Shown here piece after piece: positions 8,543-18,550 of a stretch of 60,878 bases of DNA. The first letter of the stretch is position 1. Each line of letters opens with the position of its first letter. The stretch covers positions 1 through 60,878 of the forward strand of contig NJBQ01000004.1 of NCBI GenBank assembly GCA_005223095.1, in the 5' to 3' direction. The DNA comes from Candidatus Aerophobetes bacterium Ae_b3a. Lineage in GTDB: Bacteria > Aerophobota > Aerophobia > Aerophobales > AE-B3A. The position numbers and the translations under genes are program-made. Below the pieces are notes generated by a model that was not told the origin of the DNA, made no database searches, and was given only the letters and a program-made list of their open reading frames with translations.

Positions 8543-10957
8543 CTATTCAGTTTGAGAAACCCTTTCTAAGACAGCCTGCTTATCTGTCTGACGGGCAAGA
8601 TCCTCACAAATTCTTTTGTATTCCTCATAATCTTCTGGCGTTACCAGAACTCTTTTATGAACTAAACTCTCTTCAAAAAAAATAATCCCTTGAGAAAAAC
8701 TATATTTGTTAAGATAGGTAAACCAGGGGGTATCTTTAATAACTGGTGGGGGGAGATATTTTATGGTAAGATTTTCCGGGAGTTTAATTTTAACCATTAC
8801 ATCAAACTCATCCAGGGTGCGAAAATCAATGGGATAGCTCCTTTTATCCCGGGAAACCAAACTGGTAGAAAATCCACCCAATTGAGGAACGAGCCTATCC
8901 TCTCCAGCCTCGCTTAAGAACTTTGGTCCCTCAAATTCCATCCCTATTTCTATCGGCTTGTTAAGGTCTTCTACATCACTTATTGTGTGGCTTAAAAGCT
9001 TTCCTCCTGGAGAGAAGTTGTTTACCGTCGATTTAAGGTATTCTTCAATCAGAACAGGCTTGGTATACTTTAACCAATATCTTTGTCCCTGATCGTATTC
9101 TCCCAAAGTATTAATCTTTCTTGTCCCTGAAATTGTTTCATCCTCACGGATATCGATTGTCATGCTTATGCAGGCTCTATTATGTTCAGGTTTAAATAAA
9201 GGAGTCTTTTCAATCTTTCCCTCCTTTTCATAAAAAACAAATACTTTTCTGTTTTGATCCCCTCCTGGAAGATCACCAAAAGAGGTAGTCTCAGCAGTAG
9301 GGTCAAGGAAAACTAATTCTTCTCCTACTTTAGCCAGACAAATGGCGTGATTAAAGGCGAGAGTAGGAAATTCTTCATCCAAGAGGTAGCTGCCTTTTGT
9401 TCCAATAAGAACGGGATAGGCAGAGATTCCTGCATATCCAAGCATCGAAATTAAGAGCATTACCTGATCTTTACAGTCTCCGTATTTATTCTTAAATATT
9501 TCGGTAGCATAGTGAGGCTCAAATCCGGCTTCTCCATATTCCACACCCACATACCTAATCTTCGAAGCAACCCAATGGTAGACTGCCCTGGCTTTCTCTT
9601 CTTGGGTATTCTTATCTTTAATCAACGCTTGAGTCTTTTCTTCAATTGCCTCATCAGTTTTTATCTTATCGATAGTAAGATTCCTCCACCAGTCATAAAG
9701 CTCTTGCCAGTCATCAAGAGAGGAAATAGATAGATAAGGAGTAATCTCTACATAAGGAGGCATGGAGGGCTCTGTTATGGTTTCCGGTACATTTCTGAAT
9801 TCCCAGCTATATTTAGTTCCGGCATCCAGCTTTTCTACCCGAGGAGAAAAGTCTAGTTCATACTCGAGATATCCTGGATTATATGATTTTATGTTAAAGT
9901 TATATCCCTGGGGAATGATCAAGCTGATTCTCTGGTTAAGATAGGGCTCCAATTTCTGAAGGGGATAATTCTCACAGAATTCTTTTCCCTTAATTAATTT
10001 ATTGATGTATTTCTTTGTCTTATATTCAATCACAGCTCCCTCAGTCAACTCAGGCATGGAGATAATCCTCAGGCGGGCATTGCTGTACAGAGGATACTCC
10101 GGATATTCAGAGATGTCTCTAGTATGCTTTGCCCCTACGGGAGCGATGGTGCCGTCTGGTTTAATGGTGCGGGCGTATTCTATCTCAATCTTCTGGTAAG
10201 TGGAATCATACCATAATTTTACCTCACCATATTTTTCCTTGCCTCGATCGTTCAGGATCTTCACCAGGAAGTGAAGTTCCTCTATCGCTGTGTAATCACT
10301 TAAAATTCTCAATGTTTTATCGTTCAGGAGGATAATTGCTCCGGCATTGGGATATTCAACCTGCCCGGGAGCACTTCTTATCAAGTTTCTAATATAGGGA
10401 TCGGCAATATCTTCAACCGTTAATACCCTGGTTTGAGCGCTGATATAAGTGACTCTTTCCTGGGCGAGTTCTCCGTATTCTATCCCTCTAATTCTCTCAT
10501 AAACCTCAATTGCCTGGCCAAAGAGATTTTGTCTCTCACAGGTCCGGCCGTAAACATACAAGAATTCCTCATTCTCTGAATCCTTGTTTTTCTCAAAGAT
10601 AACCAGGGCATCAGTATAATCACCATTCTTGTAGTAGGAAAAAGCCAGAAATTTGGCCAGGGCAAAATCTTCTCTTTCCCTCTCATAGAGAGGTAATAAC
10701 GTTTGAATAGCCTCTTTGAACTTGCCGTGTCGGTAGTAGAGTCTGCCCACAAAGAAGTTAATCTGAAACTTGTCAGCTTCCGGTTCTTTCAGGGCTAGAT
10801 TATACTCAGACACAGCTTTTTCAAAAAACTGCTCACTTTGAGCTGCATACTCATTGGCTAACTCAAGATGAGTCTTCGCCCTAACCAACAAGTCCGAGGC
10901 CAAGAAAAATGTTACGGCTAAAAAGATACATCCCCAGACCTTGATCCTTTTTCTCAT
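8543..10957 (-). CDS. DUF3857/transglutaminase-like protein with N-terminal TPR
   Basis: ARAVYHWVASKIRYVGVEYGEAGFEPH...KYGDCKDQ transglutaminase core; TPR-like N-terminus. Confidence 0.8.
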   Translation of the reverse strand: MRKRIKVWGCIFLAVTFFLASDLLVRAKTHLELANEYAAQSEQFFEKAVSEYNLALKEPEADKFQINFFVGRLYYRHGKFKEAIQTLLPLYEREREDFALAKFLAFSYYKNGDYTDALVIFEKNKDSENEEFLYVYGRTCERQNLFGQAIEVYERIRGIEYGELAQERVTYISAQTRVLTVEDIADPYIRNLIRSAPGQVEYPNAGAIILLNDKTLRILSDYTAIEELHFLVKILNDRGKEKYGEVKLWYDSTYQKIEIEYARTIKPDGTIAPVGAKHTRDISEYPEYPLYSNARLRIISMPELTEGAVIEYKTKKYINKLIKGKEFCENYPLQKLEPYLNQRISLIIPQGYNFNIKSYNPGYLEYELDFSPRVEKLDAGTKYSWEFRNVPETITEPSMPPYVEITPYLSISSLDDWQELYDWWRNLTIDKIKTDEAIEEKTQALIKDKNTQEEKARAVYHWVASKIRYVGVEYGEAGFEPHYATEIFKNKYGDCKDQVMLLISMLGYAGISAYPVLIGTKGSYLLDEEFPTLAFNHAICLAKVGEELVFLDPTAETTSFGDLPGGDQNRKVFVFYEKEGKIEKTPLFKPEHNRACISMTIDIREDETISGTRKINTLGEYDQGQRYWLKYTKPVLIEEYLKSTVNNFSPGGKLLSHTISDVEDLNKPIEIGMEFEGPKFLSEAGEDRLVPQLGGFSTSLVSRDKRSYPIDFRTLDEFDVMVKIKLPENLTIKYLPPPVIKDTPWFTYLNKYSFSQGIIFFEESLVHKRVLVTPEDYEEYKRICEDLARQTDKQAVLERVSQTE

Positions 10958-10975
10958 AAACGCCCTCCAACGCCC

Positions 10976-11542
10976 CTAAGGGCGAACAAACCTGGCAAAA
11001 TCCTCAGTTGTTGTGGCAATCGCTCTCTTTCTTATCTCATCTAAATTCTGAGTAATCCTCTCAATATCCCCTTTCCTCAGCTTTGCTAGAAAATCAATGA
11101 ACTGACCTTGGGCCACTCGGAATGTACATCGTTCAAAAACAGTTTGGACATGTTCTCCTCTCACATAGACTCTTTTTCTTCGTCCAGCCATGTGAGACTG
11201 GACGGTATAAGGGCCACTGTCCAAGTACTTTTTGACGTATTCCTTCACCTCTTCTTTGTTGAGGTTGTGGCTTCTTGCAAATTCCTGGCTGTACATAATA
11301 TGTGGTTTGGGGTAAATACTGCCAATAATCCTCACTACATCATCTTTGATTATTGCGCTTAGGTAAGTACCTTGACAATCCCCGGGACATATCTGAACCT
11401 GGGGGAACTCTCTTTTTTCCGGGCAGTCACCTTTTCTTAAAAGTAACTCCACATAAAATGAATCAGTGTCCTTGAAATGAAAAGCCTTAACTTCCCTTCC
11501 ATCGATTTGCATCTTAAAGGATGAGGATAGACATGAACTCAT
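10976..11542 (-). CDS. Hypothetical protein
   Basis: 188 aa ORF, no recognised motif. Confidence 0.5.
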   Translation of the reverse strand: MSSCLSSSFKMQIDGREVKAFHFKDTDSFYVELLLRKGDCPEKREFPQVQICPGDCQGTYLSAIIKDDVVRIIGSIYPKPHIMYSQEFARSHNLNKEEVKEYVKKYLDSGPYTVQSHMAGRRKRVYVRGEHVQTVFERCTFRVAQGQFIDFLAKLRKGDIERITQNLDEIRKRAIATTTEDFARFVRP

Positions 11543-11631
11543 ATTGAACTGTTGAGTTTGCTAACTAGCTGCATCTTGTCAGCCTCTATGAATGCAGCTT
11601 AACAAACATTTTCTTGTGCTTTGCCTGGATT

Positions 11632-12111
11632 CTACCTCTTGACTATTCTGAGGGTTGAGATACGGGCATTTTGCTTAATATCTATCCCCTGGCATCCGAC
11701 ATTCAAAGGAACAAGAGAAAGCTCCTCTTTGGGTGTCACTATTTGAACAGGATGAGAACAACAATTGTGCAAAAGCTCTTCCCTGGGCTGGAGGATAGCT
11801 ATCTCTTTCTCTCTCAAATTTATCTGTTCGTTAAATTCAATAAGGTGTGTGCCCTGACTAAGACTCCACCATCCATACTTATCTTCCGGAAGCCTCTTTT
11901 TAGGAAGTAGAGGTTTTCTTTCTGCCAGGTTAAGTTCTTTCCCGCCAAAATCCAAACTGCCTTTCTTATCCAAAAAGTAGATCTGTTTTACGGTAAGATA
12001 GACCTTATCTTCTCCTGTCTGTGTATCTTTATCAATTAAGTTTCGGATTCTATCAACAACTTCAAATCCTGGAATGAAAGAAACACTCATTGTGAGTCTC
12101 CCTGTAAACAT
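11632..12111 (-). CDS. dUTPase/dCTP deaminase-like fold protein
   Basis: IEFNEQINLREKEIAILQPREELLHN... dUTPase-like pattern. Confidence 0.45.
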   Translation of the reverse strand: MFTGRLTMSVSFIPGFEVVDRIRNLIDKDTQTGEDKVYLTVKQIYFLDKKGSLDFGGKELNLAERKPLLPKKRLPEDKYGWWSLSQGTHLIEFNEQINLREKEIAILQPREELLHNCCSHPVQIVTPKEELSLVPLNVGCQGIDIKQNARISTLRIVKR

Positions 12112-12250
12112 CCACCCGTAACAGCTATGCCTAGTGGAGCCGAAACAATTACGGCCTAGTTGCCCGGAGGAGAAAGGTTGTGCGAACCCATTCTATATTA
12201 GCGGAAAAATGGTCCAGGTCAAGGAGGCGATTCTCTTGGCTATAATGATA

Positions 12251-12497
12251 CTGCACTCCCTTGGAGATACAGAAGCATCTAAATAAAGTTTCCGGACCCC
12301 TGTTGGACAGAATTGACATTCATATTCAGGTAGCAGCAGTAAGAAAGAAATAGCTTTTGGGAAAGGGAGCGGGTTTTAAGATCTCCCGTGCCATTGCCGA
12401 CCTGGGAGAAAAGGAAACAATAAACTCATGTGATGTCTCCCAGGCTCTGCAATACAGGTACCTGGATAGAGACCTCTGGAGGAGATTAGGCCAGTGA
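12251..12497 (+). pseudogene. comM 3' fragment with ~200 bp internal deletion
   Basis: ctgcactcccttggagatacagaagcatctaaataaagtttccggacccctgttggacagaattgaca...gacctctggaggagatt nearly identical to 14698-15139. Confidence 0.9.
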
Positions 12498-12545
12498 TGG
12501 ACTTTTTATTCAAACTCTGTTTTGTGTCCGCTGTTTAAAGTGTTC

Positions 12546-13163
12546 TTAAAATTTTATCTTGCTGACTTCTCCTTCAAAAAATTTTTCTATATCTGGCATA
12601 ATCACTCTTTCTTTTGAAAATTCAATTTCAATCTCTTCAACGTCCTTCAAATAAATTAACTGTTCTAAGAATAGCCTGGGGTCAAATTCGCTACCATATT
12701 TTTTCTCAGAAAAAGCAATAATTTTTTCTAAGGAATTAGCTTTTTCTTTTAGAACAAAATATAAATCAATATAATCCTTTAAGGTGGCTCTTCTTCGTAA
12801 AGTGTAAGCCTTCATTGCTGCAATCTCTAAGGGAGGTACAATTTTGATTCCCTGATGCTCAACGAACTTTGAAATTACTGGGAAAGGATATTTAACAAAA
12901 GAGGTATTTATTCCTTCTATTGTTGTAGTTAATTGTTCTGGGTGATTAACTACCACTTTAATTCCGAAATCCTTATAGACTCTTCTCACTTTTGAGAGCA
13001 GGTCATTAGGGATATTCTTTGGCCAAAAAAGATCAAAATCAACTGAAATTCTGTGACCCAATTGCAGAGCCAGCCCTGTTCCTCCTGCTAAATAAAAATC
13101 AGGAAAGTGACTGAGTCTATCAAATATTTGTTTGGCTTTTGAGGTAATCACTTCTTGATGCAT
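12546..13163 (-). CDS. AbiEii/AbiGii-family nucleotidyltransferase toxin
   Basis: FYLAGGTGLALQLGHRISVDFDLF motif. Confidence 0.8.
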   Translation of the reverse strand: MHQEVITSKAKQIFDRLSHFPDFYLAGGTGLALQLGHRISVDFDLFWPKNIPNDLLSKVRRVYKDFGIKVVVNHPEQLTTTIEGINTSFVKYPFPVISKFVEHQGIKIVPPLEIAAMKAYTLRRRATLKDYIDLYFVLKEKANSLEKIIAFSEKKYGSEFDPRLFLEQLIYLKDVEEIEIEFSKERVIMPDIEKFFEGEVSKIKF

Positions 13164-13440
13164 ATTTTAGCTTTTCGATGCCCAGCAAAAGGGAGATAAG
13201 TTTAAGGGCAGGAGTTCTAAACTCTGTCTTTGGTGTTTCTTCAATCATTTTTTTTACCTCTTTTTCCCCATAGAACTTAACTATCCAAATCCAATGTTTC
13301 CATTCTCCATAATTAATGGAATTAACAATAATGGTTTTTTTGTGTCTTTGAGGGTCCAGGGAAGAAAAATCATAGGACCAAAACAGAGGCTTGAAAAATA
13401 GAGGAAGATTTGGATTTTTGCTTCTTGTTTTCATAGTCAA
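13120..13440 (-). CDS. Putative cognate antitoxin (DUF6922-like)
   Basis: WSYDFSSLDPQRHKKTIIVNSINYGEWKHW..., overlaps the toxin ORF. Confidence 0.55.
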   Translation of the reverse strand: MTMKTRSKNPNLPLFFKPLFWSYDFSSLDPQRHKKTIIVNSINYGEWKHWIWIVKFYGEKEVKKMIEETPKTEFRTPALKLISLLLGIEKLKYASRSDYLKSQTNI

Positions 13441-13603
13441 ATTATATCATTTTTCTCAGTTTTAGCAATAGAAATTGACTGCTTCTTAATTTTTTGCTAT
13501 GATTTTCTTTGAGGGAAAAGCGGGTAAAAGACAACTGGACAAATACTCCAGATTTAGCTTGCAGCTTAGGAATCAGCCAAGTATCTATCCAAAGGAGAAA
13601 AAA

Positions 13604-15139
13604 ATAGTAGCTAAAGTCTATTCCAGTGCTCTTTTCGGAATCGAGGCATATCCAGTAGAAGTAGAGGTTGACCTGGCTAGAGGACTTCCCAAATTCAGTA
13701 TTGTTGGCCTTCCTGATGTAGCAGTAAAAGAAGCAAGAGAAAGAGTAAGCTCTGCCATCAAGAATTCATCCTTTACCTTCCCCACTAAAAAGATTACCGT
13801 AAATCTGGCCCCCGCTGACATCAAAAAAGAAGGTTCTTCCTTTGACTTATCCATAGCTATCGGCATTCTAAAAGCCAGTAATATTATTGCAGAAGATGAG
13901 TTGAGCCGCTATAGCGTTCTGGGAGAGTTAGCTTTAGATGGTTCGGTGCGCAGAATTAATGGTGCCTTGCCCATAGCGCTAGAGCTTAAAAGAAGAGGTG
14001 TGAAGGCTCTCATTCTTCCTGAGGAGAATGCCCGTGAGGCAGCTGTAGTATCTGATGTTGATGTTTTTCCTATTAAGAACCTTATCCAAGTAATTGCTTT
14101 TCTTAACCAAGAACTCTCTATTCCTCCTTTTAAATATAATCTAAAAGAAGCACTTGAAGAGAGTTCTTCCTATGAGATGGACTTCTTTGAGGTTAAAGGT
14201 CAGGAGTATGTAAAAAGAGCCCTAGAGATTGCGGCGGCTGGCTCGCACAATATCTTGATGCTCGGTCCTCCTGGGGCAGGGAAGACCATGCTGGCTCGCC
14301 GAGTTCCCACTATCTTGCCTGACCTTAGCCTGGATGAGGCTATCGAAACTACTAAACTTCACAGTGTGGCGGGATTTCTCTCGGGTAGTCAGGCTCTTGT
14401 TGGCATTCGTCCCTTCCGCTCCCCTCATCATACTATCTCTGAGGCAGGACTTATTGGAGGGGGAAGAATACCTCGTCCGGGTGAGGTGTCCCTTTCTCAT
14501 AACGGAGTTCTCTTTCTAGATGAGCTTTCTGAGTTCTCTCGCCATGTATTGGAATCTTTACGCCAGCCTCTGGAAGATGGAGTAGTGACTATTTCTCGTG
14601 CTCTTACCTCTATAACCTATCCTTCCAGATTTATGCTTATAGCAGCTATGAATCCTTGTCCTTGTGGCTACTTTGGTGACCCGAGGCGGGAATGTAGCTG
14701 CACTCCTTTGGAGATACAGAAGCATCTAAACAAAGTTTCCGGACCCCTGTTGGACAGAATTGACATCCATATTCAGGTAGCAGCAGTAAGAAAGGAAGAG
14801 CTCCTGGGAAAGGGAGAGGGTGAGCCCTCGGCTAGAATCAAGGAGAGGGTAAACAAGGCTCGCAATATCCAGCTTGAGCGCTTCAAAAAGATGAACCTAT
14901 ACTGTAACGCCCGGATGAACCCTAAACATATTCGCAAATTTTGCCGCAGCGATAAAGAAGCAGAGGAGCTTCTTCGTTCTGCCATCTCTGAGCTTCGTCT
15001 TTCTGCCAGAGCCTACCACAAGGTTCTTAAAATCGCCCGCACCATTGCCGACCTGGGAGAAAAGGAAACAATAAACTCATCTGATGTCTCCGAGGCTCTG
15101 CAATACAGGTATCTGGATAGAGACCTCTGGAGGAGATAA
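13604..15139 (+). CDS. comM: YifB/ComM family Mg-chelatase-like AAA+ protein
   Basis: VAKVYSSALFGIEAYPVEVEVDLARGLPKFSIVGLPD, GPPGAGKTMLARR, NPCPCGYFGDP. Homologous start is ATA at 13604; ATG at 13499 would add 35 aa. Confidence 0.92.
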   Translation: MVAKVYSSALFGIEAYPVEVEVDLARGLPKFSIVGLPDVAVKEARERVSSAIKNSSFTFPTKKITVNLAPADIKKEGSSFDLSIAIGILKASNIIAEDELSRYSVLGELALDGSVRRINGALPIALELKRRGVKALILPEENAREAAVVSDVDVFPIKNLIQVIAFLNQELSIPPFKYNLKEALEESSSYEMDFFEVKGQEYVKRALEIAAAGSHNILMLGPPGAGKTMLARRVPTILPDLSLDEAIETTKLHSVAGFLSGSQALVGIRPFRSPHHTISEAGLIGGGRIPRPGEVSLSHNGVLFLDELSEFSRHVLESLRQPLEDGVVTISRALTSITYPSRFMLIAAMNPCPCGYFGDPRRECSCTPLEIQKHLNKVSGPLLDRIDIHIQVAAVRKEELLGKGEGEPSARIKERVNKARNIQLERFKKMNLYCNARMNPKHIRKFCRSDKEAEELLRSAISELRLSARAYHKVLKIARTIADLGEKETINSSDVSEALQYRYLDRDLWRR

Positions 15140-15241
15140 AAGAAAAGAAAACGGTTTGGAAATCCATAGATATCCAGGCTGATTGATTTTAAACAAGAGA
15201 AATCTGGCAGACAAAAGAATTCAGTAAAGGAAGAGCTGGAG

Positions 15242-16510
15242 ATGAAAATTGAGCTGGTGAGAGTTACTCATAAGAGGACCCGACCCTGGCAAGTATTTCT
15301 GCGAACTTTGACTCTACCAATTCTGGCTGCTCTGACTCCTTCCAACATTGAGGTTAGAATAACCGATGAGAGGACAGAGTCGATAGATTACGAAAGTAAC
15401 GCTGACCTTATCGGTCTCACCTATTTCACCGCTGATGCACAGAGAGCCTATAAAACTGCTGATGAGTTCAGAAAAAGAGGTAAATTCGTGGTAATGGGAG
15501 GCCCCCATGCTTCCATGCTTCCTGAGGAAGCTATTTGTCATGCAGACAGCGTAGTCATCGGGGAAGCAGAGCTGGTTTGGAGGGATTTACTTGGTGATTT
15601 TCAAAAAGGGTCAGCAGGGAAACTCTATCAATCAAAAACTCCGGTAAAGATGGAAAACTTTCCTCTTCCTCGAAGGAATCTAGTGAAACACAGAGGATTC
15701 ACCACGGCCGAGATGGTCGAGACCAGTCGAGGCTGCCCCTTTAGCTGCGATTTTTGTTATATGCCTACTCTTTTCGGTAGGGGCTATCGTTTAAGACCGG
15801 TTGAAGATGTAATAAGAGAAATAAAAACTTTAAAAAAACGTCACTTCTCTTTTACTGACGATAACCTGGTGGGAAACCCAGACCGTGCCAAAGACTTATT
15901 CAGGAAGTTAATTCCTCTACGAAAAAAGTGGTTTGGCAATTTCTCTTTGGCCAGAGTCAATGATACTGAGCTCCTAAAGCTGGCTGCTCAAGGTGGATGC
16001 ATAAGGATGGCCTTGGGATTTGAGTCCGTGTCCCAGAAAAGCTTGGACGGAGTAAACAAAAACTTCAATAAAGTGAAGAGATACGAAGAAATTGTCAAGA
16101 AGATACACGGTCACGGGATTGCCATACTGGCATACTTTATGTTTGGATTCGATGAAGATGATGTCTCTATTTTTCCTCGAACAGTAGAGTTTATTGAGAA
16201 AAATTCAATCGACCGACCCATATTTTTTATTCTTACTCCTGCTCCCAAGACCAGACTCTACCAAAGACTTCTCCTCGAGGGAAGAATTATTGAAACCGAT
16301 TGGTCTCACGCAGATGGGACTCATGTAATGTTTCGTCCCAAGCTGATGACGGCAGACGAGCTGCAGGAAGGCTATAGATGGGTGACAGATCAGGTTTACT
16401 CTCTTTCTTCCATTACCAGGCGATGCCTTAAATCCTTTGAATACACCAATCCTATTTACAGCTTTGCTTTGAACATTGCCGGCAAATTGGACGCACACAG
16501 AAAAGGCTAA
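15242..16510 (+). CDS. B12-binding domain radical SAM protein
   Basis: ETSRGCPFSCDFCYMP cluster motif; N-terminal cobalamin-binding-like region. Confidence 0.85.
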   Translation: MKIELVRVTHKRTRPWQVFLRTLTLPILAALTPSNIEVRITDERTESIDYESNADLIGLTYFTADAQRAYKTADEFRKRGKFVVMGGPHASMLPEEAICHADSVVIGEAELVWRDLLGDFQKGSAGKLYQSKTPVKMENFPLPRRNLVKHRGFTTAEMVETSRGCPFSCDFCYMPTLFGRGYRLRPVEDVIREIKTLKKRHFSFTDDNLVGNPDRAKDLFRKLIPLRKKWFGNFSLARVNDTELLKLAAQGGCIRMALGFESVSQKSLDGVNKNFNKVKRYEEIVKKIHGHGIAILAYFMFGFDEDDVSIFPRTVEFIEKNSIDRPIFFILTPAPKTRLYQRLLLEGRIIETDWSHADGTHVMFRPKLMTADELQEGYRWVTDQVYSLSSITRRCLKSFEYTNPIYSFALNIAGKLDAHRKG

Positions 16511-16574
16511 TCATTACCGATTCCGGCAAGAAGAAGGTAAGACCACGATTTTGACTTCATCAGAATTTTCACAA

Positions 16575-17462
16575 CTAGCTAGACTTCTTTTTTTTGGCTA
16601 CTTTGGACTCTCCCAAAACCCAATGGTCTGGATAGTAGTACAGATAATCGCGGACCACTGCCATGAATTTTTCAGCTGCCTTCTGTATGCTACGTTCTTG
16701 CGGAAGGCCTTTTTCAACTTCAATAGGGGTTTCAATAATTCCCCTTTGGTTTGCTTTCTGGCGTCTACTCCTAACGTCGAAAGCAGGAGCAATCAGTGCC
16801 TCCGTGTGTCGTGCCAGTTTGAAAGGCCCGGCTGGAATGGTAATTACCTGGCCAAAGAAGTTTACTTCTATTCCTTCCTTGATATTCTCATCGGCCAGAA
16901 TTGCCAGGACCTCATTTCTTTTGAGGGACTCTATTACTTTTTTCAATTGACCGAGAAAGAGAACCCTTACTCCCTTTTTTCTTCTTATTCGATAGAAAAG
17001 CTCGTTTGTCCATCGGTTTTGATGTTTTCGCACCAGAAAATTCACCGGATATCCACACAAAGATATAGCCATGCCTGCCCATTCCCAGTTCCCAAAATGG
17101 ATGGACAAAAGAATGACCCCTTTCTTTCTGGAAAGAGCGTAATCAAGATTTTCTAGCCCCACTGGAACAAGTAGTCGAAGAAGGTCTTGCTTTTTGAGTC
17201 GTGGCAGCGAGAAAAACTCTCGCAGGTATCTGGCGAAGTTGTGATAGGAACGACGGGCCATCTTTCGCACCTGTCTGCTCTGCCTGGCCTCTCCCAAGAC
17301 CATTGATAGATTGTGAAGGATAGCCTTCTTATATAATTTACCTTTGCCACTGGGGAAGAAGAAATTAAAGTCGGCTATCCTTTCAGTGATCCAACAAGCC
17401 ATTAAGGAAGGAAGATAGCAGGAAAAGAAGATCGCCACTTTGTACAGGCAGCAAGTCCACAT
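16575..17462 (-). CDS. LpxL/HtrB-like lysophospholipid acyltransferase
   Basis: LLSIHFGNWEWAG, LADENIKEGIEVNFFGQ motifs. Confidence 0.8.
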   Translation of the reverse strand: MWTCCLYKVAIFFSCYLPSLMACWITERIADFNFFFPSGKGKLYKKAILHNLSMVLGEARQSRQVRKMARRSYHNFARYLREFFSLPRLKKQDLLRLLVPVGLENLDYALSRKKGVILLSIHFGNWEWAGMAISLCGYPVNFLVRKHQNRWTNELFYRIRRKKGVRVLFLGQLKKVIESLKRNEVLAILADENIKEGIEVNFFGQVITIPAGPFKLARHTEALIAPAFDVRSRRQKANQRGIIETPIEVEKGLPQERSIQKAAEKFMAVVRDYLYYYPDHWVLGESKVAKKKKSS

Positions 17463-17690
17463 ATTCTTAATTCCTCTCAGTCTTGAGATTCTTTCTAGTT
17501 TTCACTAAACTTACCAGACCCTGGCTCTCGGTCAAGAGAACTCCGGCAACTTGGGAGATTCTGGGAGATGGCTTTCTAGGTAACACAGAGAAATGACCGG
17601 GAAAGCGCCTCTCCAGACGATTGACAAGTACTGAGATTTGGATTAGGTTGTAGGGAATGTTAGCAGGAAGCTTTGCACTAAGGAGAGACA

Positions 17691-18335
17691 ATGAAAATTA
17701 AGAGTAAAGAACTATTGGCTGTTTTTTTATTGGGTGTAGGTTTTTGTTTTTCTCCCACTCTTTGTGTAGGGAAAGGTGTAGGCGTAAGTACTCCTTTCGG
17801 TGAGATACTGCTACAGGAAGATTTCGAGGATGGAATTGCTCAAGGATTTGGAAATGAGATAGGCGACTGGAAGGTAATAGATGGCAAATATACTGCCAGA
17901 AGAGGAATCTTCAGGTTTTCCTCTATCTGTGATTTGGATTGGGCTGACTATAGTCTGGAGGCTGATTTCATCATGGCAAAAGATGGCGGTTTCTTAGTTA
18001 GAGCAAAGAATGATGACAATGGTATTATCTTGGTAGTTCGCCCTTCTCGTAATGATATCTATTGGGCTGAGATTTGTTGGACAGAAGGAAAAACAGGGGG
18101 CTGGGGAGCCGTAAGACATGAAGTAAGAGCACTGGGCTATAAGCCTGGCCAAGATCTGCATGTAAAGGTTGAAGTAATAGATGATGAGTTCAAGGCATAT
18201 GTGAACGGAGAGATAAAGACTGTCTTCAAATCTGCAGAATTTCCAGAGCCCAAAGTTGCCTTATATCTTTACCATCAATCAGGTCAGTATTGGGATAATG
18301 TGGTAGTACGTAATCTTACCAATAAATCTCGATAA
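17691..18335 (+). CDS. Secreted protein with concanavalin-like (DUF1080-type) domain
   Basis: Signal peptide; LLQEDFEDGIAQGFGNEIGDWKVIDGKY... Confidence 0.55.
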   Translation: MKIKSKELLAVFLLGVGFCFSPTLCVGKGVGVSTPFGEILLQEDFEDGIAQGFGNEIGDWKVIDGKYTARRGIFRFSSICDLDWADYSLEADFIMAKDGGFLVRAKNDDNGIILVVRPSRNDIYWAEICWTEGKTGGWGAVRHEVRALGYKPGQDLHVKVEVIDDEFKAYVNGEIKTVFKSAEFPEPKVALYLYHQSGQYWDNVVVRNLTNKSR

Positions 18336-18378
18336 ATACGGGAGTACGTTTTCAAAGAGGTAAAACTTAGTGAACCAC

Positions 18379-18408
18379 GTCATTGCCAACGGAGTGAAGC
18401 AATCTCGC
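18379..18408 (+). repeat. GTCATTGC..GAAGCAATCTC dispersed repeat, copy 1
   Basis: gtcattgccaacggagtgaagcaatctcgc; second copy at 59532. Confidence 0.7.
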
Positions 18409-18417
18409 CCTAATAGG

Positions 18418-18446
18418 TTGACAAGCATGGAGATTTATTTTAGTCT
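18418..18446 (+). promoter_or_regulatory. Sigma70-like promoter upstream of trpS
   Basis: TTGACA-N17-TAGTCT within a ~45 bp sequence repeated at 21538. Confidence 0.5.
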
Positions 18447-18550
18447 TTCAATGTACCAGGCTGAAACAGGGAGTAGTATTCTTGATGAACTAGGAAACTG
18501 TTATAGTCTATCTGAAAACGAGCCTAGAGGGAGAAAGGAGTGAAGTAAGG

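Noticed and set aside
13499-13603. 35-residue N-terminal extension of comM from ATG 13499
   Set aside because: Non-homologous and lacks a clear SD. It overlaps the leader sequence shared with 4332-4403, so it is likely untranslated.
16476-17156. 226 aa plus-strand ORF
   Set aside because: Antisense to the well-supported LpxL-like acyltransferase; no recognisable domain.
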